From the NCBI GenBank assembly GCA_965222105.1, contig CBDCTQ010000083.1:1-64000 (forward strand): 64,000 nt of DNA, written 5' to 3'. A model generated the notes under the pieces. That model saw only the letters and a list, made by a program, of their open reading frames with translations, had not been told where the DNA came from and searched no databases. The stretch is from CALGLS01 sp965222105. GTDB taxonomy: Bacteria > Bacteroidota > Bacteroidia > Chitinophagales > Saprospiraceae. A program made the position numbers and the translations under genes. Shown one piece after another: positions 11,401 to 19,500 of this stretch. The first letter of the stretch is position 1; each line of letters starts with the position of its first letter.

Positions 11401-11403
11401 CAT
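2479..11403 (-). CDS. Giant T9SS type B cargo protein with SdrD-like, DUF11-like and nine 92-aa repeats (2974 aa)
   Basis: Predicted surface or secreted adhesin-like protein exported by Sec and then by T9SS. A signal peptide covers residues 1-33 (ending GLWAQ). Residues 34-120 look like an SdrD B/Cna-B beta-sandwich (GGTVFRD...). Residues 130-600 resemble a beta-propeller-like region. A second SdrD-like module is near 605-710 (GYIWQDANGDGVQGPGEGG). Two DUF11-like modules lie at about 915-1240, each with a DLA(L/Y) start and a PGPLxPGD motif and each followed by an acidic D/N/E-rich linker. Nine tandem 92-aa repeats span about 1244-2069. Four modules carrying an I/LYDNG or VDNG motif follow (about 2070-2740). 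The last 90 residues match the gliding-motility-associated type B sorting domain: FSPNGDDINDAF, LSLFNRWGNRVY, DLPDGTYFYVF. A PorP/SprF-like gene sits directly upstream on the same strand, with a terminator between. Function beyond adhesion is not shown by the sequence. Confidence 0.9.
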   Translation of the reverse strand: MSIQASLQMTSVYLKGGLLVLAWLGFQVGLWAQCSVGDIGGTVFRDVPAANATSANTYATLDANESGIPNIAISIYEATGNVQYDTTDAAGNWSVTPQGFPVRVEYNWPDSWLEISPGDVNNSDIQFFTSSTCAARLGMYYPDEYCEMVPDVMTNLYVNGDPIAGGSAGAVDAIVSFPYDRLGNSIPPNPDGANWQVGAVWGAAYHRQSELAFVAAAMKRHVGLGPIGIGGIYRVDYSGASPSATSFIGLNFLGVDVGTEPARVLNADFDDPATDAFMFDAPGKIGLGGMDISADGNTLFVINLFSRKVVTIDLTNYFITGSLPGAAQIDSLPPLPNLSCSNGEARPFAVRYRRGKLYVGVVCTGENGGSTSDLTAAVCQYDLSTGLWSDAVNPFSLNYTRGGVVNTNCTTWQPWIGTYDDVTVVCRPSPMMTDIEFVDDNTLLLAFSDRYGFQKYSLQRNPSDTGTETVVNGGDLLYAYFNGTNYSVETGGTIPGGGGCGANGEGPGGGEYFCGEFFGAEHSETGMGALAAIPGSGNVLLSTMNPVQDSSGGVRRYNLQTGASGIPMGYELYETPPGVLPAGNGYAMEGQGMGGLTLLSAAPPLELTGYIWQDANGDGVQGPGEGGIADVEVSLFDINGNLQWKDTTDANGLYQFSDTLTPATTYYVAMGTDGGFDLADSTLNGSLLLTMANTGTGADPDKNDSDIVLASGINPNFNGYPYYSFMTAYAGSIVHHFDAGFAPMVIPPDLVTTDTTICAGNSVNLSDLVNDVNNTSGTSGYYTTLNDAINQTNLIPSLVTPVDSSEYYVRKDSGPGEFDIDSMWVHVHPNPELLTNDIDICSGVSTNLLLGATDISGLSVNLVFYNSLSDALAEINPLGSPVVSPSDTTEYYVRSTTIATPFCYDIDSLTVNVSTCSFDLALQLVLGTGQASTVNPKDTVIYTLRVFNQGTMPAYDVAVMMLYSAGADFDNTLPVNAGWTPMGPALLDTIPGPLMPGDTALLDIALIVQPFYSGASITNLAEIIGYDNDQINGNPQPTDEDSVTDTNGFNDPFIDNEINDNPDHPEDDDDHDLEIVFINQIFDLAYRVITPPGSPFDICDTVTYSMRIYNQGNSPAFDIEVTNYLAAGMNFDPTLPNNNFWQLVGGQPTIVIPGPLAPGDSITFRLDLRVDCNFMGTTISQFFEITDYDNDTNDLNTPPVDEDSDTDLNPSNDLVIDNEIEDNPDNPNDDDDHDGAIIAVNEVVLTIDTLYFTTMEASTLTGLCMDLSELTDVVDTTMSCGDPLNGMVTMTPPSECVDYTPANGFSGQDTACVVVCDINTFCDTTILVFTVIPLPEMDTVWYNTLENESLANLCMDLTELTGAVDQVYSCGDPQNGSLVISSPDECVDYIPNTGFSGQDTACVAVCDVNAVCDTTILVFSVMPLPQLDTMWYTTFEEVPLLNLCMDLSELPGPVGLVTSCGNPQNGILTITPGDECVDYTPSNGYVGPDTACVMICDINFVCDTTVLVFDILLVTATDTTYHSTPENTTLSNICMDLSELTGAVDDVTSCGDPQNGTLTINSPSECVDYIPNNGYTGQDTACVSVCDVNGICDTTILVFTITSLPSTTTDTTYHNVVENTTLPNICMDLSELTGAVDDVTSCGDPQNGTLTINSPSECVDYIPNNGYTGQDTACVSVCDVNGICDTTILVFTITSLPTTTTDTTYHNVVENTTLPNICMDLSELTGAVDDVTSCGDPQNGTLTINSPSECVDYIPNNGYTGQDTACVSVCDVNGICDTTILVFTITSLPSTTTDTTYHNVVENTTLPNICMDLSELTGAVDDVTSCGDPQNGTLTINSPSECVDYIPNNDYTGQDTACVSVCDVNGICDTTILVFTITSLPSTTTDTTYHNVVENTTLPNICMDLSELTAGVDTIYSCGDPQNGTLTINTPSECVDYLPNNGYTGQDTACVSVCDVNGICDTTILVFTITPLPSTTTDTTYHNVVENTPLPNICMDLSELTAGVDTIYSCGDPQNGTLTINTPSECVDYLPNNGYTGQDTACVVVCDLSGMCDTTVLVFTVVPDCTDFISATSLMATLADCSADTALCIEVPYDEIGNYQIYDNGSIYGGAMEGCDNDTTFVYDYSGLPGAGFAGPYSVDIWVVDGVAFMDTIVDMADLEDSMNVWNPTGNWILDMANSVISGGVTTSNYSNINLTQLSSGMAGSLLVAIDVTSNGTALDFGFGGHQVVFEEVATGCRDTVLVDVDCMGCPDIFVDTTHMTAVGCDSLTLFCTPILSTDIVDYTIVDNGLPYSGAFDICNANTAIPLDTGFHVLIFTDTVNVCVDTAFVNIICTDCPDIIVDELLDAPNCNSTVDYCIPIHPDNIGGYTLYDNGVLYGGSLSGCEFDSLVSFLTIGFNVPGSYMLEEWIVGGNNFGGATFGTLQELVDSMNVWHPSGNWMLDGLLIIGEGQVSAFGPMVVSSGGTEVASSSPTLQLLPQQVAIPLDTGQHVIVVLDNATGCADTALVTVDCVPVVDPHCDFIDFDDQTFILNDCNDAADICLNIPLDSLADFAIYDNGTLFTGGTTGCQSNSFATYDYSTLTGNGNFGPYTVDEWMVGNQVFSGQFENIDDLVDSMNVWDPASGWVHDVGNGLIRATINSGQSFGSLIIIHLATGITTTLGVEFVTVFTRVAISVTTGIHEIVVENLVSGCADTALVEVNCISPDTWTQTIEVNTTDTLCFDIGELPGTATSLVNFCESQSGEYVLFEGISGGWCISATGIEAGVDSACIAICDDLGYCDTTWVIVTVIDNSMLPDANQDSFYTVVNTMITDNLTVNDDLGGGDGIVHIVQLPLHGQIVVDTLSGLIVYTPSLGYCNDSIPDMMRYAICNDYGCDTTEVFFFVSCVVQELSFVSGFSPNGDDINDAFIIQGLTNYPNHNLSLFNRWGNRVYYTENYQNDWRGTFGEVDLPDGTYFYVFDEGDGTLHTGYVVLHR
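5197..7672 (-). repeat. Nine tandem 276-bp repeats (92 aa each) inside the 2974-aa gene
   Basis: Each unit holds (N/L)xCMDLSEL, SCGDPQNG, ECVDY, GQDTACVxVCD and CDTT(I/V)LVF. The six units nearest the 3' end (5197 to about 6850) are almost identical at the DNA level. The three nearest the 5' end are diverged, pointing to expansion at one end. Six cysteines per unit suggest disulfide-stabilised modules (inference). Confidence 0.9.
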
Positions 11404-11769
11404 AAGTACAGCTTTGTTTAATCAATGATGGCGCTTCGGCATATCAGCAGGATATATAAGCCGATCCATGCCATTTTTCACCGGGCAGCCTACAGAATGG
11501 GCGACTGGACCTGCCCGATCCGCCTTATTATTGGTTATGCATAGTGGGTGGGACAACTGTTTTACCGGAAAGAAAATAGTGCCAAATAGTAGCCTTTTGG
11601 CGGTTATACACTACAAATACTACTATTTGACCGGTTTTGGCAAACCAACCCGGAACACATCTATTTTTTCAAAATCTGTACCAATGTCAAAAAAAAGCCA
11701 ACCTCGTGACAAGATTGGCCAAAACGGATGAGTAGTTGTTCGCCCGCTTATTCAAAATGGAAAATCACC
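11404..11769. other. Intergenic region between the PorP/SprF gene and the 2974-aa gene
   Basis: The 366-bp gap holds a clear minus-strand terminator at 11689-11719 for the PorP/SprF gene. The remaining ~285 bp should contain the promoter of the 2974-aa gene, but I could not find a TAnnTTTG element there. A short plus-strand frame at 11468-11731 has no supporting features. Confidence 0.5.
11689..11719 (-). terminator. Rho-independent terminator of the PorP/SprF gene
   Basis: Read on the minus strand, GCCAATCT (11719-11712) pairs with AGGTTGGC (11704-11697) in an 8-bp stem with one G-U pair and a 7-nt loop, followed directly by eight T residues (11696-11689). It lies about 50 nt after the stop codon, so the PorP/SprF gene and the 2974-aa gene are probably separate transcripts. 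Confidence 0.85.
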
Positions 11770-12816
11770 CTAAAAAGCAGGACATTTTACTCTTTCACTT
11801 TTTCTTCTGTCTTTGGGCACGGTCAATATCTGAATAACCGACAACTCAGGGCCTCCGGCGCCATAACTGGCCACCGACAGGGTCGACAAATTAAAATCAA
11901 AAGAGAAGGTAATGTAGGTATTCCTAATGTCGGCCCTAACGGCTGCAATGACGGCATCCGTCCCGGCAATGCCTTTGTCGAGGTGGTACCGGAACCAGCC
12001 GCCCAGATAAAAAGCCGTCTCCGAGTGGCGGGTATTACGATCTTTTAAAAACTTGACGAAACTGCCCATATTGATCTCCCGGTGGGGGCCCTGATCCATG
12101 AATATGAAACTGGGCAACACTGTTACGATCCCTGACAGCTTGAAATTGCCGCCGCCGTGTACGACCACTTTTCGATACAGTTTTTCGTAGCCGTAGGCTT
12201 CGGCATTGGCCAAATCGGAATCCGTCCTGTTGAAAAACGAGGTATTGGGCTCACCGAGATGAAAAACGGCCCCACCCAGATAAACCGTGTTGAAGCGATT
12301 GTAGTGGTAATACCAGGCCACCCCTGCAGATACATCAAAAAAGCTGAACCGGTCCGGTGCCCCTGCATCGACCAGGGGTTCGTTGTCAAAACCCACCATT
12401 TTGGAGTAGTCAACACTGTAAAAATGATTGGCGCCCCGGAGTCCTACCGTTACGTAGTGATGCCCTTTTCGGTCCAGAGCTTTTAGGCCGGAGACGGAAA
12501 ATTCGATGGCATTTTTTGAAAATCCCAGATCACCCGCCCGGTCGCCGATCAACTGAAGGCCGCCACCGATGTAGTTGCGGCCCGTCAGGTCAAAAACTTT
12601 TCCGTCGATGGAGCCGGCCACCGTTTTGTAGCCATTGGTGACGCTGTGCCATTGGGTGCGGGCGTTGGCGATCAGACGCACGTTGCCGTTGTTGATAAGT
12701 CCGGTCATGGCCGGATTGAGTACCAGAGGAGAGGCATGGATATGCGCAAAATGAATGTCTTGTGCAGAAAGATTTCCAAGCCACAAAAATGTTAAAAGTA
12801 GAAATGCGAATCTCAT
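11770..12816 (-). CDS. PorP/SprF family type IX secretion outer-membrane protein
   Basis: The 348-residue protein starts with a short signal peptide (MRFAFLLLTFLWLGNLSAQ) followed by the family's N-terminal pattern DIHFAH...SPLVLNPAMTG, then alternating beta-strand segments ending in aromatic residues, as in an outer-membrane beta-barrel. Length and layout fit the PorP/SprF family. In F. johnsoniae SprF is needed to deliver the type B adhesin SprB to the surface, and sprF lies just downstream of sprB. Here the gene lies 721 bp downstream of the 7134-aa type B giant and upstream of the 2974-aa type B protein, on the same strand, so it is the likely partner of one or both. The terminator after it argues for a closer link to the upstream giant. 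Partner choice is an inference. Confidence 0.93.
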   Translation of the reverse strand: MRFAFLLLTFLWLGNLSAQDIHFAHIHASPLVLNPAMTGLINNGNVRLIANARTQWHSVTNGYKTVAGSIDGKVFDLTGRNYIGGGLQLIGDRAGDLGFSKNAIEFSVSGLKALDRKGHHYVTVGLRGANHFYSVDYSKMVGFDNEPLVDAGAPDRFSFFDVSAGVAWYYHYNRFNTVYLGGAVFHLGEPNTSFFNRTDSDLANAEAYGYEKLYRKVVVHGGGNFKLSGIVTVLPSFIFMDQGPHREINMGSFVKFLKDRNTRHSETAFYLGGWFRYHLDKGIAGTDAVIAAVRADIRNTYITFSFDFNLSTLSVASYGAGGPELSVIQILTVPKDRRKSERVKCPAF

Positions 12817-13183
12817 AGGCTATGTTATGTATTGTCGTTAGCAAAATCAACGGGGGGAAAGACGAAGGGGGGAGAAATAACCAGGGGTGGGTAATTCTTA
12901 ATTTACAAAGATCAATCCATTCTTTGTCACAAATTCATTTTGAGGGGGATATTCTGAAATTTATTTGTATTGGCCGGATTTGTGACGGTCATTTTTGGGT
13001 CTTTTGGAATATGGACCCCAATCGCACAATCGGGGGGCAAATGTGGGCGCATCGCTACGCGCTGCTACCAATGGGGCGTTGGTATTCGCCCTACCAATGG
13101 CACGTCGTTACGAGCCTACCAATTGGCGCATCGCTACATGCTACTAATAATGGGGGTCTTCCAAGGTAGCACCAATACAAGCG

Positions 13184-13310
13184 GCGCATAGTGACGTTTC
13201 TCTTAGGCGCATAGTGACGTTTCTCTTAGGCGCATAGCGACGTTTCTCTTAGGCGCATAGCGACGTTTCTCTTAGGCGCGTAGCGACGTTTCTCTTAGGC
13301 GCGTAGCGAC
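13184..13310. repeat. 23-bp tandem repeat, five full copies plus a partial
   Basis: Units of 23 bp, GCGCATAGYGACGTTTCTCTTAG type, begin at 13184, 13207, 13230, 13253, 13276 and 13299. The copies differ only by T/C and A/G changes (CATAGTGAC, CATAGCGAC, CGTAGCGAC), ordered from left to right. There are no spacers, so it is not a CRISPR. Confidence 0.95.
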
Positions 13311-13398
13311 AATCCAATTAAACTCCGGCCAGAGGCCGCCACCTTAGTCGGCCTACAAGTAAAACTTGTAGCCAGCTTTTCAAAAAAACTACATAACA

Positions 13399-13535
13399 AC
13401 ACATCAGCAAATCAGCACATCAGCAAATCAGCAAATTTCAACTGCCGTAGGCAGTCAGCATATCAGCATATCAGCATATCAGTAAATCAGCATATCAGCA
13501 TATCAGCAAATTTCAACTACCGTAGGCAGTCAGCA
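13399..13535. repeat. Array of 9-bp ATCAGCAAA/ATCAGCATA units with a 75-bp direct repeat
   Basis: Units of the form (A/C)ATCAGC(A/T)(A/T)A follow each other with few interruptions. A segment containing GCAAATTTCAACT, a palindrome and GTCAGCATATCA occurs at 13431 and again at 13506. Similar but shorter ATCAGCA runs lie before guaB (about 56810-56840), so the motif is dispersed in this genome. Confidence 0.85.
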
Positions 13536-13537
13536 TA

Positions 13538-16500
13538 TCATTTCAAAATAGTAACATTCCCCTTCTTCAAAAACGGATCACCGTTCAAGCAGAATCCTTC
13601 AATGTAGTACACGTACACATCGGGGTTGAGCGGCTTGCCCAGGAAGGTACCATCCCAGAATTCGGTGGTCACATTCTTGGTTTCAAATACCAACTCTCCC
13701 CATCGGTTGTAAATACGTATCAAAGAGACTTCGTTGAAGAAATTGGCGCGTATCTCCAATTCGTCGTTATAGCTATCGCCGTTGGGTGTGATGAAGTTGG
13801 GCACTTCCAGAATGCCCTCGTCGCAGTCGTTCCGCACATTGAAATCGATCAACTCCACCACCTCACATCCATCTGCGTTGTAGGCCGTTGCAATGTAATC
13901 CATTCCCGGCACGGGCATCACCTCTATCGTATTGCAATCTTCACAATGCACATTCCCTTCCGAATCCGTCCAACTGATCACAGCAAACGGATCATTGCTT
14001 ACAGCCTGCAACACAACGGTGTCGCCCAACACGATGTTGCGGTCCTTATCGGAAATGATATTGAGGTCCGGCAGGTCATTGACCACCACCGTAACGGTTG
14101 TACTCACCACCTCTCCCTGACAGCCTTCTGCAGTGACGGTATAGGTCGTCGTTGTGGTTGGGCTTGCCTGCGGGTTGCTGCAATTGACACAACTCAATCC
14201 ATTGATCGGCGACCAATGCACCTCATCCGCTCCCATCACACTCAACTCTACCGACTCGCCCAAACAAATTTCATAATCTTCTCCCAACAATTCAATTGCA
14301 GGCAACACCTCGAGATACATCACCACCACACTATCGCAACCGTGATAAGTGTTGTAATTCACGCTAAGTATCGTGTCGTTCGAGTAGTAAGCATCGATGA
14401 GATACATACTGTCACCTTCACAAATAAAGTGCGTCTCTTCCACTTCCATCGATTCCCAAACGACCAGAGTAGTATGCACTACGCTGTCGCAACCGGCACC
14501 CGTACCCGAAGTATAAGTATCGGTGTACATTCCTCCGGTGGTTTGGTAAGCACCGCCAACGAAAAGACTATCGCCTTCGCAAATGCCCAGTTCCTGAGTA
14601 ATGACTTCGGTATTTTCAACAAACAACTGCAATACAACAACACTATCACATCCGTTGGCCGCAGAAAGCGTATCGTAGTAAACACCTTGATCTGTGACCC
14701 ATACACCATCGAAGAAATAGTTTTCGCCTTGGCAAATACTTTCTTCCAACAATTCCGCTACAGGATCGTTTACCGTCAAGGTCAATATCACCGTACTATC
14801 ACATCCGTTTGCTGTCAATATATTCGTCACCCAAACACCTTCTGTGTCGTACACCGAATTTCCAACTTCGTATTGACCACCGGCGCAGATCGTCGCGGCG
14901 ATGTTCTCTGTATAGGTCGGATGAACGGTCAAATCCAAAACAACCGTACTGTCACAACCTCCCACCGTACTCATAACCGTTGTGTAGATGCCACTTGTCG
15001 TGTAAATCGAATCACCGACCACATACTCCTCTCCTTCACAGATGGCATCGGCAATTTGCTCAACTGAAACCGGAAGAACCGTCAGGTCAACCGTGACGAT
15101 GCTATCGCAGCCTGCCACCGTACTCATAATCGTAGTATAGGTACCACTTGTTGTGTAAATGGAATCACCAACGGGATAGCTGTCTCCTTCACAAATACTT
15201 GCCGTCAGTGTCTCATCATAAGTTGGATGGACAACCAAATTCAACACAACAATACTATCACAACCGTCAACGGTTTCAAGCGTTGTTGACCAAACACCGG
15301 TTGCATTATACACTTCATTCCCAACAGTATAGGACTCCCCTTCACAAATTGTGGCATCGATATTTTCTGTATAGGATGGATAGACCGTCAAGTCCAATGT
15401 AACAACACTATCACAACCCACCGCAGTAGTCAATACTGTCGTATAAGTACCACTTGTCGTGTAAATGGAATCACCGACCACATACTGATCTCCCTCACAG
15501 ATGGTATCGCTAATACTCACCGCACTGACCGGGTGAACGGTCAGGTTCAAGGTAACAATACTATCACAACCTTCATCGGTATACAATGTTGTCGTATATA
15601 CCCCACTTGTCGTATAAATCGAATCGCCCACCTGATAGCTGTCTCCTTCGCAGATCGATTCAGTCAAGGTCTCATCGTAGATCGGATACACCGTCAGGTC
15701 GAGGTTGATGATGCTGTCGCAGCCGTTCACCGTTGTCATCGTCGTCGTCCAGGTACCGGTGGTCGTGTAGATTGAGTCGCCGATTTGATAGGTATCTCCT
15801 TCACAGATCGACTCTACCAAATCCAGCGCAAAGGTCGGATGCACCGTCAGGTCGAGCACGATGGTGCTGTCACAACCCGCCACACTGGTCAACACCGTGG
15901 TGTAGGTGCCGCTGGCGGTATAGGTCGAATCGCCTACGGTGAAGCCTTCGCCCTGGCAAATTTCTTCTACCAGATTTTCGGTGTATACCGGATTGACTGT
16001 CAGATTCAAGGTGATGATGCTGTCGCAGCCATTCACCGTGGCCAGGGTTGTAACAAAAGTGCCACTTGTCGTGTAAATCGAATCACCCACCTGATAGCTG
16101 TCGCCCTCGCAGATCGATTCGGTCAGGGTTTCGTCGTAGATCGGATACACCGTCAGGTCGAGGTTAATGATGCTGTCGCAGCCGTTCACCGTTGTCATCG
16201 TCGTCGTCCAGGTACCGGTGGTCGTGTAGATCGAATCGCCGATTTGATAGGTATCCCCTTGGCAGATCGACTCTACCAAATCCAGGGCAAAGGTTGGATG
16301 CACCGTCAGGTCGAGTACGATGGTGCTGTCGCAACCCGCCGCCGTGGTCAACACCGTTGTGTAAGTACCGCTGCTGGTATAGGTCGAATCGCCTACGGTG
16401 AAGCCTTCGCCCTGGCAAATTTCTTCTACCAGATTTTCGGTGTATACCGGATTGACTGTCAGATTCAAGGTGATGATGCTGTCGCAGCCATTCACCGTGG

Positions 16501-19500
16501 CCAATGTCGTAACAAAGGTTCCACTTGTCGTGTAAATCGAATCACCCACCTGATAGCTGTCGCCCTCGCAGATCGATTCAGTCAGGGTCTCATCGTAGAT
16601 TGGATACACCATCAGGTCGAGGTTGATGATGCTGTCGCAGCCGTTCACCGTTGTCATCACCGTCGTCCACGTGCCGGTGGTCGTGTAGATCGAATCGCCG
16701 ATTTGATAAGTATCGCCTTCACAGATCGACTCTACCAGATCCAGCGCAAAGGTCGGATGCACCGTCAGGTCGAGCACGATGGTGCTGTCACAACCCGCCA
16801 CACTGGTCAACACCGTGGTGTAAGTGCCGCTGGCGGTATAGGTCGAATCGCCTACGGTGAAGCCTTCGCCCTGACAAATTTCTTCTACCAGATTTTCGGT
16901 GTAAACCGGATTAACCGTCAGATTCAAGGTGATGATGCTGTCGCAGCCATTCACCGTGGCAAGGGTTGTAACAAAAGTGCCACTTGTCGTGTAAATCGAA
17001 TCGCCCACCTGATAGCTGTCTCCTTCGCAGATCGATTCGGTCAACGTCTCGTCATAAACGGGATATACCGTCAGGTCGAGGTTGATGATGCTGTCGCAGC
17101 CGTTGACCGTTGTCATCACCGTCGTCCACGTGCCGGTGGTCGTGTAGATCGAATCGCCGATTTGATAAGTGTCGCCTTCACAGATCGACTCTACCAAATC
17201 CAGGGCAAAGGTCGGATGCACCGTCAGGTCGAGCACGATGGTGCTGTCACAACCCGCCACACTGGTCAACACCGTGGTGTAAGTGCCGCTGGCGGTATAG
17301 GTCGAATCGCCTACGGTGAAGCCTTCGCCCTGACAAATTTCTTCTACCAGATTTTCGGTGTAAACCGGATTAACCGTCAGATTCAAGGTGATGATGCTGT
17401 CGCAGCCATTCACCGTGGCAAGGGTTGTAACAAAAGTGCCACTTGTCGTGTAAATCGAATCGCCCACCTGATAGCTGTCTCCTTCGCAGATCGATTCGGT
17501 CAACGTCTCGTCATAAACGGGATATACCGTCAGGTCGAGGTTGATGATGCTGTCGCAGCCGTTGACCGTTGTCATCACCGTCGTCCACGTGCCGGTGGTC
17601 GTGTAGATCGAATCGCCGATTTGATAAGTATCGCCTTCACAGATCGACTCTACCAGATCCAGCGCAAAGGTCGGATGCACCGTCAGGTCGAGCACGATGG
17701 TGCTATCACAACCCGCCGCCGTAGTCAACACTGTGGTGTAAGTGCCGCTGCTGGTATAGGTCGAATCGCCCACCATGAAGCTATCGCCTTCGCAAATTTC
17801 TTCTGTTATATTTTCGGTGTAAACCGGATTAACCGTCAGATTCAAGGTGATGATGCTGTCGCAGCCATTCATCGTGGCAAGGGTTGTAACAAAAGTTCCA
17901 CTTGTCGTATAAATCGAATCGCCAATCTGATAGCTATCTCCTTCGCAAATCGATTCGGTCAGGGTTTCGTCGTAGATCGGATACACCGTCAGGTCGAGGT
18001 TGATGATGCTGTCGCAGCCGTTCACCGTTGTCATCACCGTCGTCCACGTGCCGGTGGTCGTGTAGATCGAATCGCCGATTTGATAAGTGTCGCCTTCACA
18101 GATCGACTCTACCAGATCCAGCGCAAAGGTCGGATGCACCGTCAGATCGAGTACAATGGTGCTGTCGCATCCCGCCACAGTGGTCAACACCGTGGTGTAG
18201 GTGCCGCTGGCGGTATAGGTCGAATCGCCTACGGTGAAGCTGTCGCCCTGGCAAATTTCTTCTACCAGATTTTCGGTGTAAACCGGATTAACCGTCAGAT
18301 TCAAGGTGATGAGGCTGTCGCAGCCATTCACCGTGGCAAGGGTCATGGTGTAGGTTCCACTTGTCGTGTAAATCGAATCGCCCACCTGATAGCTGTCTCC
18401 TTCGCAGATCGATTCAGTCAAGGTCTCATCGTAGACCGGATACACCGTCAGGTCGAGGTTGATGATGCTGTCGCAGCCGTTGACCGTTGTCATCGTCGTC
18501 GTCCAGGTTCCGGTGGTCGTGTAGATCGAATCGCAGATTTGATAAGTATCGCCTTCGCAGATCGACTCTACCAGATCCAGCGCAAAGGTTGGATGCACCG
18601 TCAGGTCGAGCACGATGGTGCTGTCGCAACCCGCCGCCGTAGTCAACACTGTGGTGTAAGTGCCGCTGCTGGTATAGGTCGAATCGCCCACCATGAAGCT
18701 ATCGCCTTCGCAAATTTCTTCTGTTATATTTTCGGTGTATACCGGATTAACCGTCAGATTCAAAGTGATGAGGCTGTCGCAGCCATTCACCGTGGCTAGG
18801 GTTGTAACAAAGGTTCCATTTGTCGTGTAAATCGAATCACCTACCTGATAGCTCTCTCCTTCGCAGATCGATTCAGTCAAGGTCTCATCGTAGATCGGAT
18901 ACACCGTCAGGTCGAGGTTGATGATGCTGTCGCAGCCGTTCACCGTTGTCATCGTCGTCGTCCAGGTGCCGGTGGTCGTGTAGATCGAATCGCCGATTTG
19001 ATAAGTATCGCCTTCACAGATCGACTCTACCAGATCCAGCGCAAAGGTTGGATGCACCGTCAGGTCGAGCACGATGGTGCTGTCGCAACCCGCCGCCGTA
19101 GTCAACACTGTGGTGTAAGTGCCGCTGCTGGTATAGGTCGAATCGCCCACCATGAAGCTATCGCCTTCGCAAATTTCTTCTGTTATATTTTCGGTGTATA
19201 CCGGATTAACCGTCAGATTCAAAGTGATGAGGCTGTCGCAGCCATTCACCGTGGCTAGGGTTGTAACAAAGGTTCCATTTGTCGTGTAAATCGAATCACC
19301 TACCTGATAGCTCTCTCCTTCGCAGATCGATTCAGTCAAGGTCTCATCGTAGATCGGATACACCGTCAGGTCGAGGTTGATGATGCTGTCGCAGCCGTTC
19401 ACCGTTGTCATCGTCGTCGTCCAGGTGCCGGTGGTCGTGTAGATCGAATCGCCGATTTGATAAGTATCGCCTTCACAGATCGACTCTACCAGATCCAGCG

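Larger units (their letters stand above)
12817..13537. other. Repeat-filled spacer between the 7134-aa gene and the PorP/SprF gene
   Basis: This 721-bp spacer contains no credible gene. From the left it holds degenerate ~36-bp units around GCGCATCGCTACGCGCTGCTACC and similar (about 13047-13155), a 23-bp tandem array (13184-13310), a perfect hairpin CTACAAGT-AAA-ACTTGTAG (13353-13371), and a series of 9-bp ATCAGCAWA units (13399-13535). The palindrome ACTGCC-GTA-GGCAGT (13441-13455) recurs with one change at 13516-13530. No U-tract terminator is evident after the giant gene. Confidence 0.7.

Noticed and set aside
13184..13310. CRISPR-like appearance of regular repeats
   Set aside because: The units are directly tandem without unique spacers, and no cas genes are nearby.
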